A stretch of DNA of 64,000 nucleotides from Streptomyces sp. NRRL F-5630 (GCF_000719475.1 NZ_JOGO01000004.1:214796-278795); one strand, 5' to 3'. Counted from the first letter of the stretch, positions 41,157 to 50,481 are shown. A program made the numbers and translations. The notes: generated from the letters alone by a model not told the origin.

Positions 41157-43051
41157 GCGGGTTCTCCTTCGTCGTGTACGGCGGGTGCCCCTGCGGACAC
41201 CCAGAAACGGATGCTCTCGAAGAGCACCACGAGGGCCACGAGCACGGCCAGGACCGTGAGCGCGGTGGCGAAACCGCTCCCGCCGAGGACCGCCGCGAGG
41301 AGGGCGACCAGCAGGGTCCTGCCCTCGTGTCCGGCGATGGCCTGAGTGAGCCAGCGGGGCGGAGCGCCGGTGCCACCGCGGATGCGGTACACCGTGTCGT
41401 AGTGATGGTAGGCGACCGCCGCCACGAGCCCGAAGGCCGCGGGAAGCGCGCCGTGCGTGTCACTGCGCGCCGCGAGCAGCAGGATCGTGCCGTACTCGGC
41501 GGCCCGCAGGAAGGGCGGTACGAGCCAGTCGAGCGCGCCCTTGAGCGGGCGCGAGACGGCGAGCGCGGAGAACAGCACGTAGACCCCGGCGCCGAGGACC
41601 GGCCAGGCGGAGCCGTAGGCGGTGAAGGCGGCGCTCGCGGTGACGGCGGCGGCGCCGAGCAGGGCGAGCAGCGGTACGCCGATCCGCGGCAGGGCGCGGC
41701 CGAGGGGGCGCAGCACGCGGGCGAAGAGGCGCGCGAGGGGGCCGGAGTCGGCGAGGTCGGCGAGGGCCTGGGCGGCGCGGTCGGTACGGGTGGCCCTGCG
41801 GGTCACCGAGCGCAGGAGGCGGCCGGCGGTGGTGTAGCAGGCGGCGAGGCCGCAGCCGACGAGCAGGACGACGAAGGTGACGCGGGGCGTGGTGCACGCG
41901 GTGAGCACGGCGATCATCGCCCAGCGCTCGCCGATGGGCAGCACGATCATGCGGCGCAGCCACACGGTCCAGCCGACCGCGTCGAGCTTGCCGGAGAGCG
42001 CGGCGGTCGGGCTCGTGTTGGCGGCGGCGTCGTGGTTGGCCTCGTTGAAGGAGAAGTCGATGACGTGGCGGCAGGTCTGGAGGACCATCGCGCCGAGCGC
42101 GAGCGCCCACACGTCGTCCCCGCCGCGCGCCGCGCCGAGGGCGAGCCCCGCGTAGTACGCGTACTCCTTGGCGCGGTCGAAGGTCGCGTCGAGCCAGGCG
42201 CCGAGCGTCGAGTACTGGAGCGAGTAGCGGGCGAGCTGGCCGTCCGTGCAGTCCAGGACGAACGAGGCGAGGAGCAGCACGCCGGCGGCGACGTAGCCGG
42301 GCCGCGTCCCCGTGGCGGCGCAGGCCGCGGCGATCAGCGCGGTGACCAGCGAGGCGGTCGTGACCTGGTTCGGGGTGAGGCCGCGGCGTGCGCACCAGCG
42401 GGCGATGTAGCGCGAGTACGGACTGATGAAGTACGTGGTGAAGAAGCCGTCGCGGGCCTTGACTGCGGAGCGGAGCCGGACCGCCTCCTCGTCGACGGAC
42501 TCGACGGACTGCCGTACCTCGTTGCGCTCCTGGGTGCTCTCGGGCACGGCGGCGACGAGCGTGCCGAGGTCGGGGCGGTGCACGGCGGTGCCGTCCGCGT
42601 CCAGGAGTCCCGCGAGCCGGTCGGGCAGCGGGCCGCCGGTGTCCGTCTCGGGCAGCACCTCCGTGCGCGGGGCGCCGCCCTCGGCGGGCATCGGCCGGCG
42701 CAGGGGGTGCGCCGGCGCGAGCGCGGCCTCGTGGCCGGCCGGGGCCGCTCCGCGGAGGGCGGTGTCGAGCGCGTGGGCGAGGGCGGGGCGGGCCTCGGGC
42801 TGCGCGGTGACGGCTCCGGGAACGGCGGCGGCGGGGAACCGGGGGTCGGTGAGTCCGAGCCGCAGGGAATGCGTGTGGCCCACGAACCGGGAGTCGACGA
42901 GCGCGACGCGTTCCCCGGCGGGGACACTCGCGAGGACGCTCGGGGTCTGCGACGGTTCGGTGACGACCCGCACCCCGAAGCCGAGCGCCCGCAGCTCACC
43001 CTCCAGGGCGGAGCCGGGCACCGGCGGACCGGTGAGGATGGCGGTCGACAG
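41153..43051 (-). CDS. DUF5941 protein: N-terminal domain fused to CDP-alcohol phosphotransferase and membrane domain (probable CTG start)
   Basis: 632 residues if it starts at CTG 43051, or 622 from GTG 43021. Residues 1-140 look like a degenerate nucleotide-binding or regulatory domain (GFGVRVVTEPSQTP). About 190-400 is a CDP-alcohol phosphotransferase with the full motif: DCTDGQLAR, then G eight residues on, then AWLDATFD, with all four Asp. About 420-620 is a second membrane domain (DUF5941; WVPPFLRAAEYGTILLLAA region and many helices). The CTG is favoured because AAGGAG sits nine bases before it and the extra residues (STAILTGPPVPGS) read as conserved N-terminus. An in-frame TGA excludes anything longer. 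It is the first gene of the cluster. Confidence 0.85.
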   Translation of the reverse strand: MSTAILTGPPVPGSALEGELRALGFGVRVVTEPSQTPSVLASVPAGERVALVDSRFVGHTHSLRLGLTDPRFPAAAVPGAVTAQPEARPALAHALDTALRGAAPAGHEAALAPAHPLRRPMPAEGGAPRTEVLPETDTGGPLPDRLAGLLDADGTAVHRPDLGTLVAAVPESTQERNEVRQSVESVDEEAVRLRSAVKARDGFFTTYFISPYSRYIARWCARRGLTPNQVTTASLVTALIAAACAATGTRPGYVAAGVLLLASFVLDCTDGQLARYSLQYSTLGAWLDATFDRAKEYAYYAGLALGAARGGDDVWALALGAMVLQTCRHVIDFSFNEANHDAAANTSPTAALSGKLDAVGWTVWLRRMIVLPIGERWAMIAVLTACTTPRVTFVVLLVGCGLAACYTTAGRLLRSVTRRATRTDRAAQALADLADSGPLARLFARVLRPLGRALPRIGVPLLALLGAAAVTASAAFTAYGSAWPVLGAGVYVLFSALAVSRPLKGALDWLVPPFLRAAEYGTILLLAARSDTHGALPAAFGLVAAVAYHHYDTVYRIRGGTGAPPRWLTQAIAGHEGRTLLVALLAAVLGGSGFATALTVLAVLVALVVLFESIRFWVSAGAPAVHDEGEPA

Positions 43052-43159
43052 AGGAACTCACTCCTTGGGGGCCGGCCCGGCGACGGGCCGGGCAGCGAAG
43101 GGGGTGACCAGCACCGCGGACCACACCGGGGGGAGCGTGATGGGCGGGCGTCGGCTGAG

Positions 43160-43189
43160 GTTATCCGATGCCGTGTACCGGGGGTTCAC
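43160..43189 (-). promoter_or_regulatory. Possible promoter of the DUF5941 operon
   Basis: On the minus strand, GTGAAC (43189-43184) and GATAAC (43165-43160) are 18 bases apart, a fair match to -35/-10 elements. They lie about 110 bases before the CTG start. Transcription would begin near 43153. The remaining part of 43190-43392 shows no credible gene. Confidence 0.35.
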
Positions 43190-43392
43190 CACCCGTTCAT
43201 GGCCCGAGGACCGCCGAAGCGCGTGATCATCATGCGCGATCGGGGCGCGGGTTCCCAAACGCGGCGGGCGTAACGGGACGAGCCCGCCGGAAGGCCCCAC
43301 ACGCGTCGAGCGCGCCCGAAATCCGGCCCCTGCGGCGAGGGGAGGAACGGGAGCTTCGGGCGGTGCCGCGCGAAAGCCGCTGCTCAGCGCAA

Positions 43393-43407
43393 TGACAACG
43401 GTGTTCA
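43393..43407. promoter_or_regulatory. Candidate Zur box upstream of the zinc exporter
   Basis: TGACAACGGTGTTCA is a 15-base imperfect palindrome with the TGA...TCA ends and central spacing of actinobacterial Zur sites. It lies 62 bases before the CDF transporter start. Zur activation of the zinc exporter gene zitB has been described in S. coelicolor, and this gene has the same position relative to idi and the hopanoid cluster as I remember for zitB. The match is by eye. Confidence 0.5.
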
Positions 43408-43468
43408 CCCTCGTGTTGCCTCAGCCCGGCCGCTGAGGGTTCACTGACCGCGAGAAGGGGAGGCATCC

Positions 43469-44380
43469 ATGGGCCACGACCATGCGCACGGCACCGCGAC
43501 GCACGCTCACCGGGGCCCGCTCCGCCTCGCCCTCGCACTGACCCTCACCGTGATGGTCGTCGAGATCGCGGGCGGCCTCCTCTCGCACTCGCTCGCGCTC
43601 GTCGCCGACGCGGCGCACATGGCGACGGACGCGCTCGGCCTCGGCATGGCGCTCCTCGCGGTGCACGTCGCCGCGCGCCCACCGAGCGACACGGCGACGT
43701 TCGGGTACGCGCGGGCCGAGATCCTGGCGGCGCTCGCCAACTGCCTGCTGCTCTTCGGGGTCGGCGGTTACGTCGTCTACGAGGCGGTGCGGCGCTTCAT
43801 GGAGCCCGCGCAGACCGACGGCCCGCTCGCCCTCGTCGTGGGTGTCGTGGGGCTCGTCGCGAACTGCGTCTCGCTCGGGCTGCTGCTGCGCGGCCAGGAG
43901 GAGAGCCTCAATGTGCGCGGCGCCTTCCTGGAGGTCGTGGCCGACGCGCTCGGCTCGCTCGCCGTGATCGTCTCGGCGCTCCTCGTGTGGCTGACCGGCT
44001 GGCCGTACGCGGACACGATCGCCTCGCTGCTCATCGGGCTGATGATCGTGCCGCGCACGTGGCGGCTGCTGCGGGACACGCTCAACGTGCTCCTGGAGGC
44101 GGCGCCGCGCGGGGTCGATCTCGCGGAGGTACGGGCGCACATCCTCGGTACGCCGGGGGTGCGGGCGGTGCACGACCTGCACGCGTGGACGATCACCTCG
44201 GGCATGCCGGTGCTCTCGGCGCACGTCGTCGTCGACTCCGCCGTGCTCGACTCGGTCGGCCACGAGAAGATGCTCCACGAGCTCCAGGGCTGCCTCGGGC
44301 ACCACTTCGACGTGGAGCACTGCACCTTCCAGCTGGAGCCCGCCGGGCACGCGGAGCACGAGGCGGGAAGCTGCCTGTAG
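43469..44380 (+). CDS. zitB: Cation diffusion facilitator, zinc exporter (ZitB-like)
   Basis: 303 residues. The N-terminus is His-rich (GHDHAHGTATHAH). Six membrane helices follow. The TM2 transport site is DAAHMATDALGL (HxxxD). The TM5 site is RGAFLEVVADALGS, where Glu stands where HxxxD is usual. A C-terminal cytoplasmic domain (about 210-303) has VRAVHDLHAWTITSG and ends HFDVEHCTFQLEP, the standard CDF dimer domain. It exports Zn(II), perhaps Cd(II) or Co(II), in exchange for protons. Start ATG 43469 has a GGGGAGG site. Zur is the probable regulator. Confidence 0.9.
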   Translation: MGHDHAHGTATHAHRGPLRLALALTLTVMVVEIAGGLLSHSLALVADAAHMATDALGLGMALLAVHVAARPPSDTATFGYARAEILAALANCLLLFGVGGYVVYEAVRRFMEPAQTDGPLALVVGVVGLVANCVSLGLLLRGQEESLNVRGAFLEVVADALGSLAVIVSALLVWLTGWPYADTIASLLIGLMIVPRTWRLLRDTLNVLLEAAPRGVDLAEVRAHILGTPGVRAVHDLHAWTITSGMPVLSAHVVVDSAVLDSVGHEKMLHELQGCLGHHFDVEHCTFQLEPAGHAEHEAGSCL

Positions 44381-44497
44381 GCGGGGCCCGCCCGCGCGGG
44401 CTCGGGCAGAGGCGGCCACGACGCGGGGGCAGGCGGTCGCGGGACGCGCGTGCGGTGTACGGCAGACTTGGGGGCAAGCCAGAAGCGAAGGATGCGC

Positions 44498-45094
44498 ATG
44501 CCGATCTCATCAGCCACCGCGGCCGACAGTTCCTCCCCTTCCGCCAGCACCGAGGAGATCCTCCTGGAGCTGGTGGACGAGAGCGGGACCACCATCGGTA
44601 CGGCGGAGAAGCTCGCCGCTCACCAGCCTCCGGGCCAGTTGCACCGCGCCTTCTCCGTGTTCCTCTTCGACCACGAGGGACGGCTGCTGCTCCAGCGCCG
44701 CGCGCTCGCCAAGTACCACTCCCCCGGTGTCTGGTCGAACACGTGCTGCGGCCACCCCTACCCGGGCGAGGCCCCCTTCGCCGCCGCCGCGCGGCGCACC
44801 TTCGAGGAGCTGGGCATCGCTCCCACGCTGCTCGCCGAGGCCGGCACGGTCCGCTACAACCACCCGGACCCGCTCTCCGGCCTCGTGGAGCAGGAGTACA
44901 ACCACCTCTTCGTCGGACTCTCGCCGAGCGAGCTGTCGCCCGACCCCGAGGAGATCGCCGAGACCGCCTTCGTGACGCCGCGAGAACTGGCCGAGCGGCA
45001 CGCACGTGACACCTTCTCGGCGTGGTTCCCGACCGTGCTGGACGCGGTGCGGCCGGCGGTGCGGGAGCTGACGGGCGGTACGTCGGGCTGGTGA
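44498..45094 (+). CDS. idi: Isopentenyl-diphosphate delta-isomerase (type I)
   Basis: 198 residues from ATG 44498, chosen for the GAAGGA six bases upstream (another ATG is two codons before). Nudix-type fold. The catalytic Cys is in SNTCCGHPYPGE, the metal and catalytic Glu in LVEQEYNHLFVG and ARRTFEELGI, and RAFSVFLFDHEGRLLLQRRA opens the core. It interconverts IPP and DMAPP. The position next to the hopanoid region suggests a role in triterpene supply. It is transcribed in the same direction as zitB, 117 bases after it. Confidence 0.95.
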   Translation: MPISSATAADSSSPSASTEEILLELVDESGTTIGTAEKLAAHQPPGQLHRAFSVFLFDHEGRLLLQRRALAKYHSPGVWSNTCCGHPYPGEAPFAAAARRTFEELGIAPTLLAEAGTVRYNHPDPLSGLVEQEYNHLFVGLSPSELSPDPEEIAETAFVTPRELAERHARDTFSAWFPTVLDAVRPAVRELTGGTSGW

Positions 45095-45255
45095 GGCCGC
45101 CTTCGCGGCGGCGGTCTCCGCCGCCGCGGGGCGCTTGCCCGGCGCGGCGGGGCGCTTGCCCGGCGGCCTTCGGCGGGTGGGCCTCCCGCGCGGAGCCTCG
45201 GGGGCGGGACCTCGTGGGCGGGGGCCTCGTTACTGGGGAGCCGTCTCCGGGACCG

Positions 45256-45777
45256 TCATACCGGTGGCCGTCCCGTGGGCGGGGAGAGCGGCAGGGCCGC
45301 CCAGCAGACCTTTCCGCCTCCCGCGGTGTGCTCGACGTCGCAGGCGCCGCCCTCCTCGCGGACGATCTCCCTCACGAGGAGCAGCCCCCGCCCCCCGGTC
45401 TGTCCCGCGTCGGCCTCCAGCGCGGTGGGGCGGTAGGGGTGGTCGTCCTCGACGGCGACCCGTACCCAGTCCGCCCCGGCGGCGACCTCGACGCCCAGCT
45501 CGGGTGAGACGACGGCCGCGTGCCGGACGGCGTTGGTGACGAGTTCGGAGACGATGAGCAGCAGGCCCTGGACGAGGTCGGGGGCGAGCGGGACGCCCTG
45601 GCGGCGCAGCAGGTCCCGTACGGCGTGCCTGGCCTGCGGCACGGAGACGTCGACGGCGGGGGCGGTGAAGCGCCACACCCCCTCCCAGGGCTTCGGTGCG
45701 TCCCCCGCGTTCCCGTCCCTGTCCATGCCCGGCTCGTCGTCGCGTTCGGTAGTCACCACGCGCCCGAGTGTCGGCAC
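45256..45777 (-). CDS. ATP-binding anti-sigma-factor-like regulator (HATPase_c_2)
   Basis: 173 residues from GTG 45777, preceded by GGGGGAG eight bases upstream; GTG 45795 would add six residues without a site. The SpoIIAB/RsbW-like Bergerat fold is shown by the N-box LLLIVSELVTNAVRHA and G-boxes VAVEDDHPYRP and GRGLLLVREI. The GGKVCWAAL segment closes the domain. Streptomyces has dozens of such proteins that bind sigma or anti-anti-sigma factors. No partner gene is adjacent. The first 40 residues are variable. Confidence 0.85.
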   Translation of the reverse strand: MPTLGRVVTTERDDEPGMDRDGNAGDAPKPWEGVWRFTAPAVDVSVPQARHAVRDLLRRQGVPLAPDLVQGLLLIVSELVTNAVRHAAVVSPELGVEVAAGADWVRVAVEDDHPYRPTALEADAGQTGGRGLLLVREIVREEGGACDVEHTAGGGKVCWAALPLSPPTGRPPV

Positions 45778-45894
45778 CTCGCAGGTCTCCCCCACCCCAC
45801 TGACCGCAAATGGCCGGAGATCGGCAGTCTTCGACCGTCTCCGGTCATGCGCTGAACGGTGCGGGCCGCAAGCTGCACGGTCCGGATCATCCGG

Positions 45895-46566
45895 TTACCG
45901 CGCCGCCCGCACGGGGCTGTAGGTCCCGTCGTCGACGACGGGCCTGCGGCCTGCGCGCAGCCGCTCCACGAGCGCGGCGGGAGCCTTGGCCGGGGAACCC
46001 GCGTCATAGGGCGGCTCGGGGTCGTACTCGGTGGCGAGCTGGACCTCCTCGGCACGGGAGCGCCCGGCGAGTGCGCCGACGAGCGCGAGGCCCATGTCGA
46101 TCCCGGCCGAGACACCGGCGGCGGTGACGTACTTGCCGTCGCGCACGACGCGCTCGGCGACGGGCTCGGCCCCGTACTCCCGGAGCGCGTCGGGGAAGAG
46201 CCAGTGGGTCGTGGCGCGCCGCCCGGTCAGGAGACCCGCCGCCGCGAGGAGCAGCGCGCCCGTGCACACCGAGGTCGTCCAGCGCGTGTGCGCGTCGGCG
46301 GCGCGCAGCCAGCCGAGGAGCGCGGGATCGGCCATGTGCGCGCTCTGCCCCGGGCCACCGGGGACGAGCAGCAGGTCGGGCGCCGCGATGTCCTCGTAGG
46401 CGTGCGTCGCGCCGAGCGTCACCTCGCCGCGGTCGGCGAGGACGGGCCGGGCACGGTCGGCGACGAAGACGGTGCGCGCCCCGGGGACGCGGCACAGCAT
46501 CTCGTACGGCCCGATCGCGTCGAGAGCGGTGAAGCCGTCGAAGAGGGCGAGGGCGAAGAGCGGCAC
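45895..46566 (-). CDS. DJ-1/PfpI-family protein (GATase1-like)
   Basis: 223 residues from GTG 46566, with GGGAG eight bases before it. The longer frame upstream is Arg/Pro-rich and not credible. The fold is flavodoxin-like: LFDGFTALDAIGPYEMLCR at the start, DLLLVPGGPG, and the nucleophile elbow TTSVCTGALLLAAAGLLTGRRATTHW near residue 105 (Cys). This is the DJ-1/GlxA N-terminal-type domain without an AraC domain, like isonitrile hydratases (InhA). It may be a hydratase, glyoxalase or chaperone-like protein. It is divergent from the gene at 46703. Confidence 0.85.
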   Translation of the reverse strand: MPLFALALFDGFTALDAIGPYEMLCRVPGARTVFVADRARPVLADRGEVTLGATHAYEDIAAPDLLLVPGGPGQSAHMADPALLGWLRAADAHTRWTTSVCTGALLLAAAGLLTGRRATTHWLFPDALREYGAEPVAERVVRDGKYVTAAGVSAGIDMGLALVGALAGRSRAEEVQLATEYDPEPPYDAGSPAKAPAALVERLRAGRRPVVDDGTYSPVRAAR

Positions 46567-46702
46567 AGGGGCTCCCGGTTCTCTGGACGTACGGGTACGG
46601 CGCGACGGTACGTGTCCGGCGGGCCGTCCGCGCGGCGATGGCGGGAATCCCGCGTTCCCGGCCCCTGCCACCACGCACCTACTCGTAGGTAACGTACGGG
46701 CC

Positions 46703-47581
46703 ATGAGCGAACCGACCCGCACCCCGTTGCCCGAGCGCGCCGCGCGCCGCTGTCACAACGCCGTCAATCCGCTGCACTCCTTCCACTACTTCTCGCCCGA
46801 ACTCGGCGCCGAGATGGGCGAGCTCGGGCTGACCGACTCCTCCGCCGTCTATCTCGCCACACGTGCCGCCGCCTTCGGTCCTGTGGGGGCCGGGGCCGTG
46901 ACGGCGAGCTTCTACAACTTCTCGCCGGAACTCGTCGCCCGTCACCTGCCGGCCGTCTGGGACACGGCCGCGCCCGGCGTCGTGCTCCGGGCCCGGCTGC
47001 GCACGGCCGACCGCGTGCTGCGGCGGCTGCTCGGGGACGAGGCCGTGGAGTCGGCGGAGATGAAGGACGCGGCCCGGCTCGCGCTCCGGGCCGCCGAGGC
47101 CTGCCGCCCCGAGGGCCGCCCGCTCTACGCGGCGCACGCGGACCTCCCCGTCCCGGAGGAACCGCACCTGGCGTACTGGCACGCGGCGACGCTGTTGCGC
47201 GAGCACCGGGGCGACGGCCACGTGCACGTCCTGCTGCGGGCCGGGCTCGACCCGGTCGAGGCGCTCGTGACGCACACCGCGACGGGACGCGGCATGGTGC
47301 CGCGCTTCGTCGTCGCGAGTCGCGGCTGGCACCGCGCCGACTGGGACGCGGCCGTCGCCCGGCTGCGGGAGCGCGGGCTGCTCGACCGGGAGGGCGAACT
47401 GACCGAGGCGGGGCAGGCACTGCGCGACCGCGTCGAGGCGGAGACGGACGCCCTCGACGAGGCCCCGTACGCGCACCTCGGCGCCGAGGACGTCGCCCGC
47501 CTCACCGACCTCGCGCGCGGCTTCACGCGCGCGGGCATCGCGGCGGGAGCCTTCCCGGCGGGGATCTTCGGCAAGGAGTAG
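46703..47581 (+). CDS. SCO6745-type (SalK-like) protein
   Basis: 292 residues, alpha-helical, Ala/Arg-rich. It starts with [27 protein letters not shown] and has [33 protein letters not shown], a pattern I recognise from the Streptomyces family called SCO6745 or SalK-like. A central duplication is suggested by the two [S/N]F-x-YFSPEL/NFSPEL stretches. A C-terminal winged-helix-like part ([30 protein letters not shown]) resembles MarR/PadR dimer regions. The function is unknown. It is conserved in this location near idi in other streptomycetes, as far as I recall. Confidence 0.8.
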   Translation: MSEPTRTPLPERAARRCHNAVNPLHSFHYFSPELGAEMGELGLTDSSAVYLATRAAAFGPVGAGAVTASFYNFSPELVARHLPAVWDTAAPGVVLRARLRTADRVLRRLLGDEAVESAEMKDAARLALRAAEACRPEGRPLYAAHADLPVPEEPHLAYWHAATLLREHRGDGHVHVLLRAGLDPVEALVTHTATGRGMVPRFVVASRGWHRADWDAAVARLRERGLLDREGELTEAGQALRDRVEAETDALDEAPYAHLGAEDVARLTDLARGFTRAGIAAGAFPAGIFGKE

Positions 47582-47746
47582 CGGGCGGGCGGCGGCCCGG
47601 GAGGAAGCGGGCGGGCCGAGCGAGGGCGCGGAGCGGACGGGCGCCGGGGCGGGCGGGCCGGGGGTTTACGGGTACGGCCCGGGGAAACCCGCTTCGTACG
47701 CCGGAAAGGGAACTCCCCCCGGCGACACCCCCGGAAGGAGAACACC

Positions 47747-47872
47747 ATGTTCCGCGCCATCGCCGACGTCCTGCGCCAGATCGGCTCCGCCATCGCCACC
47801 GTCGTCACGCTGCCGTTCCGCGCCGTCGCACGGCTCTTCGGCGGCGCCTCCAGCACCGCCCATCGCGCCTGA
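47747..47872 (+). CDS. LPFR-motif microprotein, 41 residues
   Basis: Sequence reads [10 protein letters not shown] and on, with [19 protein letters not shown] in the second half. A strong ribosome binding site (GGAAGGAG) lies seven bases before the ATG. It is an amphipathic, mildly basic peptide with a hydrophobic middle ([13 protein letters not shown]), likely to lie on or in the membrane. Small Streptomyces proteins with the LPFR motif form a named but uncharacterised family. It stands alone between the SCO6745-type gene and tex. Confidence 0.8.
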   Translation: MFRAIADVLRQIGSAIATVVTLPFRAVARLFGGASSTAHRA

Positions 47873-47955
47873 GCCCACCGGCCCTGCCCCGCCGTCCGGG
47901 TACCGCCTGCCAGAATGGGGCACAAGCTTCGCAAGTCAGAAGGCGGTACGGGAAC

Positions 47956-50481
47956 GTGACGACAGCCCGCACGGGGTCCACCGAATCAGCGTCCATCGAA
48001 GGGCGCATTGCCGAGGAACTCGGAGTCCAGGAGCGGCAGGTGAGGTCGGCCGTCGAACTGCTCGACGGCGGCTCGACGGTGCCCTTCATCGCGCGCTACC
48101 GCAAAGAGGTCACGGGCACGCTCGACGACGCCCAGCTGCGGACCCTGGAAGAGCGGCTGCGCTACCTGCGGGAGCTGGAGGAGCGGCGCACGGCGGTGCT
48201 CGATTCCGTACGGGAGCAGGGCAAGCTCACGGAGGAGGTCGAGGCCCGCATCCTCGGCGCCGACACGAAGGCGCGTCTGGAGGACGTCTACCTCCCCTTC
48301 AAGCCCAAGCGCCGCACCAAGGCGCAGATCGCCCGCGAGGCCGGGCTCGAACCGCTCGCGGAAGGGCTGCTCGCCGATCCCTCGCGGGAGCCGGCCGAGG
48401 TGGCCGCCGCCTACGTCGACGCGGACAAGGGCGTCGCGGACGCGCAGGCCGCGCTCGACGGGGCCCGCGCGATCCTCTCGGAGCGCTTCGCCGAGGACGC
48501 GGACCTCATCGGTGAGCTGCGCGAGCGCATGTGGACGCGCGGCAGCCTCTCCTCGAAGGTCCGCGAGGGCAAGGAGGAGGCGGGCGCGAAGTTCTCCGAC
48601 TACTTCGACTTCGCCGAGCCCTTCACCAAGCTCCCCTCGCACCGCGTCCTCGCACTCCTGCGCGGTGAGAAGGAAGAGGTCCTCGACCTCACCCTGGAGC
48701 CCGAGGAGCCGCCCGCCGAGCCCGGCACGCCCTCCTCGTACGAGGGGGTCATCGCGCACCGCTTCGGGATCGCGGACCGGGGACGGCCGGGGGACGCGTG
48801 GCTGCGCGAGACGGTCCGCTGGGCCTGGCGCACGCGCGTCCTCGTGCACCTCGGGATCGACCTGCGGCTGCGGCTGCGCACGACGGCCGAGGACGAGGCC
48901 GTCGCGGTCTTCGCGGCGAACCTGCGCGACCTGCTGCTCGCCGCGCCCGCCGGGACCCGCGCCACGCTGGGGCTCGACCCGGGCCTGCGCACCGGCGTGA
49001 AGGTCGCCGTCGTGGACGCGACGGGGAAGGTCGTCGCGACCGACACGATCTACCCGCACGCCCCGCGCAACCGCTGGGACGACTCCCTCGCGACGCTCGC
49101 GCGGCTCGCCGAGCGGCACCAGGTCGACCTCATCGCCATCGGCAACGGCACCGCCTCGCGCGAGACCGACAAGCTCGCGGGCGAACTCATCGCCGCGCGC
49201 CCGGAGCTGAAGCTCACCAAGGTCGTGGTCTCGGAGGCGGGCGCCTCGGTCTACTCGGCCTCCGCCTTCGCCTCGCAGGAACTCCCCGAGCTGGACGTCT
49301 CGCTGCGCGGCGCGGTCTCGATCGCGCGCCGTCTGCAGGACCCGCTCGCCGAGCTGGTCAAGATCGACCCGAAGTCGATCGGTGTCGGCCAGTACCAGCA
49401 CGACCTGTCCGAGGTGAAGCTCTCGCGCTCGCTCGACGCGGTCGTGGAGGACTGCGTGAACGGCGTCGGCGTCGACGTCAACACCGCCTCCACGCCGCTG
49501 CTCTCGCGGGTCTCCGGGGTGAGCGCCACGCTCGCCGAGAACATCGTGCGGCACCGCGACGAGAACGGCCCCTTCTCCTCCCGCGCGGAGCTGAAGAAGG
49601 TCGCGCGGCTCGGTCCCAAGGCGTACGAGCAGTGCGCGGGCTTCCTCCGCATCCGCGGCGGCGATCCGCTCGACGCCTCCAGCGTGCACCCCGAGGCGTA
49701 CCCGGTCGTGCGCAGGATCGCCAAGGCGACCGGCGGCGACGTCGCCGCGCTCATCGGCGACACAACGACGCTGCGCTCGCTGCGCCCGGACGCCTTCGTG
49801 GACGACACCTTCGGACTGCCGACCGTGACGGACATCCTGCGCGAGCTGGAGAAGCCGGGGCGCGACCCGCGGCCCGCGTTCCGCACGGCGACCTTCAAGG
49901 AGGGCGTGGAGAAGCTCTCCGACCTGGAGCCCGGCATGGTCCTGGAGGGCGTCGTGACGAACGTCGCGGCCTTCGGGGCCTTCGTGGACATCGGTGTCCA
50001 CCAGGACGGGCTCGTCCATGTCTCCGCGCTCTCGCGTGAGTTCGTGAAGGACCCGCGCGAGGTCGTCAAGCCGGGCGACATCGTGAAGGTCAAGGTCCTC
50101 GACGTGGACCTGCCGCGCAAGCGGATCTCGCTGACGCTGCGGCTCGACGACGAGATCGGCGCGGAGCGCGGCGGGCGGCGCGGCGGTGCCGGCCGCCAGG
50201 AGCGGGGGCCTCGCGCCCCGCAGGGCCAGGACGGCGGCGGCACCGGCGAGCGGCGCGGGGGCGGTCAGCGACCGCCGCGTCAGCGCGGCGGCGGGGCTGG
50301 TACGGGCGGCGCGGCGGGCGCGGGGCGTTCCGGGGGCACGGGTCGTTCCGGCGGTTCGGGCGGGCCCGCCCCGGTCAACTCGGCGATGGCGGACGCGCTG
50401 CGGCGCGCGGGCCTCACCGGCGGCGGCCAGAACGGCGGTCAGGGCGGTCAGCGGCGCGGTGGTGGCCGTTCGGGGCGCTGA
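47956..50481 (+). CDS. tex: Tex-family RNA-binding protein
   Basis: 841 residues from GTG 47956. The Tex N-terminal domain (about 15-200) has [22 protein letters not shown]. The YqgF-like RNase H fold is at about 330-460 ([17 protein letters not shown]). The helix-hairpin-helix pair is at about 500-570 ([20 protein letters not shown]). The S1 domain is at about 660-735 ([29 protein letters not shown]). After residue 740 comes a Gly/Arg/Gln-rich tail of about 100 residues, longer than in E. coli-type Tex and RGG-like. It binds RNA and affects transcription complexes. A strong terminator follows. Confidence 0.95.
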   Translation: MTTARTGSTESASIEGRIAEELGVQERQVRSAVELLDGGSTVPFIARYRKEVTGTLDDAQLRTLEERLRYLRELEERRTAVLDSVREQGKLTEEVEARILGADTKARLEDVYLPFKPKRRTKAQIAREAGLEPLAEGLLADPSREPAEVAAAYVDADKGVADAQAALDGARAILSERFAEDADLIGELRERMWTRGSLSSKVREGKEEAGAKFSDYFDFAEPFTKLPSHRVLALLRGEKEEVLDLTLEPEEPPAEPGTPSSYEGVIAHRFGIADRGRPGDAWLRETVRWAWRTRVLVHLGIDLRLRLRTTAEDEAVAVFAANLRDLLLAAPAGTRATLGLDPGLRTGVKVAVVDATGKVVATDTIYPHAPRNRWDDSLATLARLAERHQVDLIAIGNGTASRETDKLAGELIAARPELKLTKVVVSEAGASVYSASAFASQELPELDVSLRGAVSIARRLQDPLAELVKIDPKSIGVGQYQHDLSEVKLSRSLDAVVEDCVNGVGVDVNTASTPLLSRVSGVSATLAENIVRHRDENGPFSSRAELKKVARLGPKAYEQCAGFLRIRGGDPLDASSVHPEAYPVVRRIAKATGGDVAALIGDTTTLRSLRPDAFVDDTFGLPTVTDILRELEKPGRDPRPAFRTATFKEGVEKLSDLEPGMVLEGVVTNVAAFGAFVDIGVHQDGLVHVSALSREFVKDPREVVKPGDIVKVKVLDVDLPRKRISLTLRLDDEIGAERGGRRGGAGRQERGPRAPQGQDGGGTGERRGGGQRPPRQRGGGAGTGGAAGAGRSGGTGRSGGSGGPAPVNSAMADALRRAGLTGGGQNGGQGGQRRGGGRSGR

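Noticed and set aside
35766..43051. Reading the CDP-alcohol cluster as a phosphonate pathway
   Set aside because: Cytidylyltransferase plus iron-containing dehydrogenase can occur in phosphonate clusters, but no PEP mutase or phosphonopyruvate decarboxylase is present here.
43419..43438. Small hairpin CCTCAGC/GCTGAGG before the zinc exporter
   Set aside because: Seven-base arms with a six-base loop in GC-rich DNA are expected by chance; no link to a known leader element.
45120..45180. Direct repeat GCGGGGCGCTTGCCCGGC after idi
   Set aside because: Only two adjacent copies in low-complexity DNA, with no evident function.
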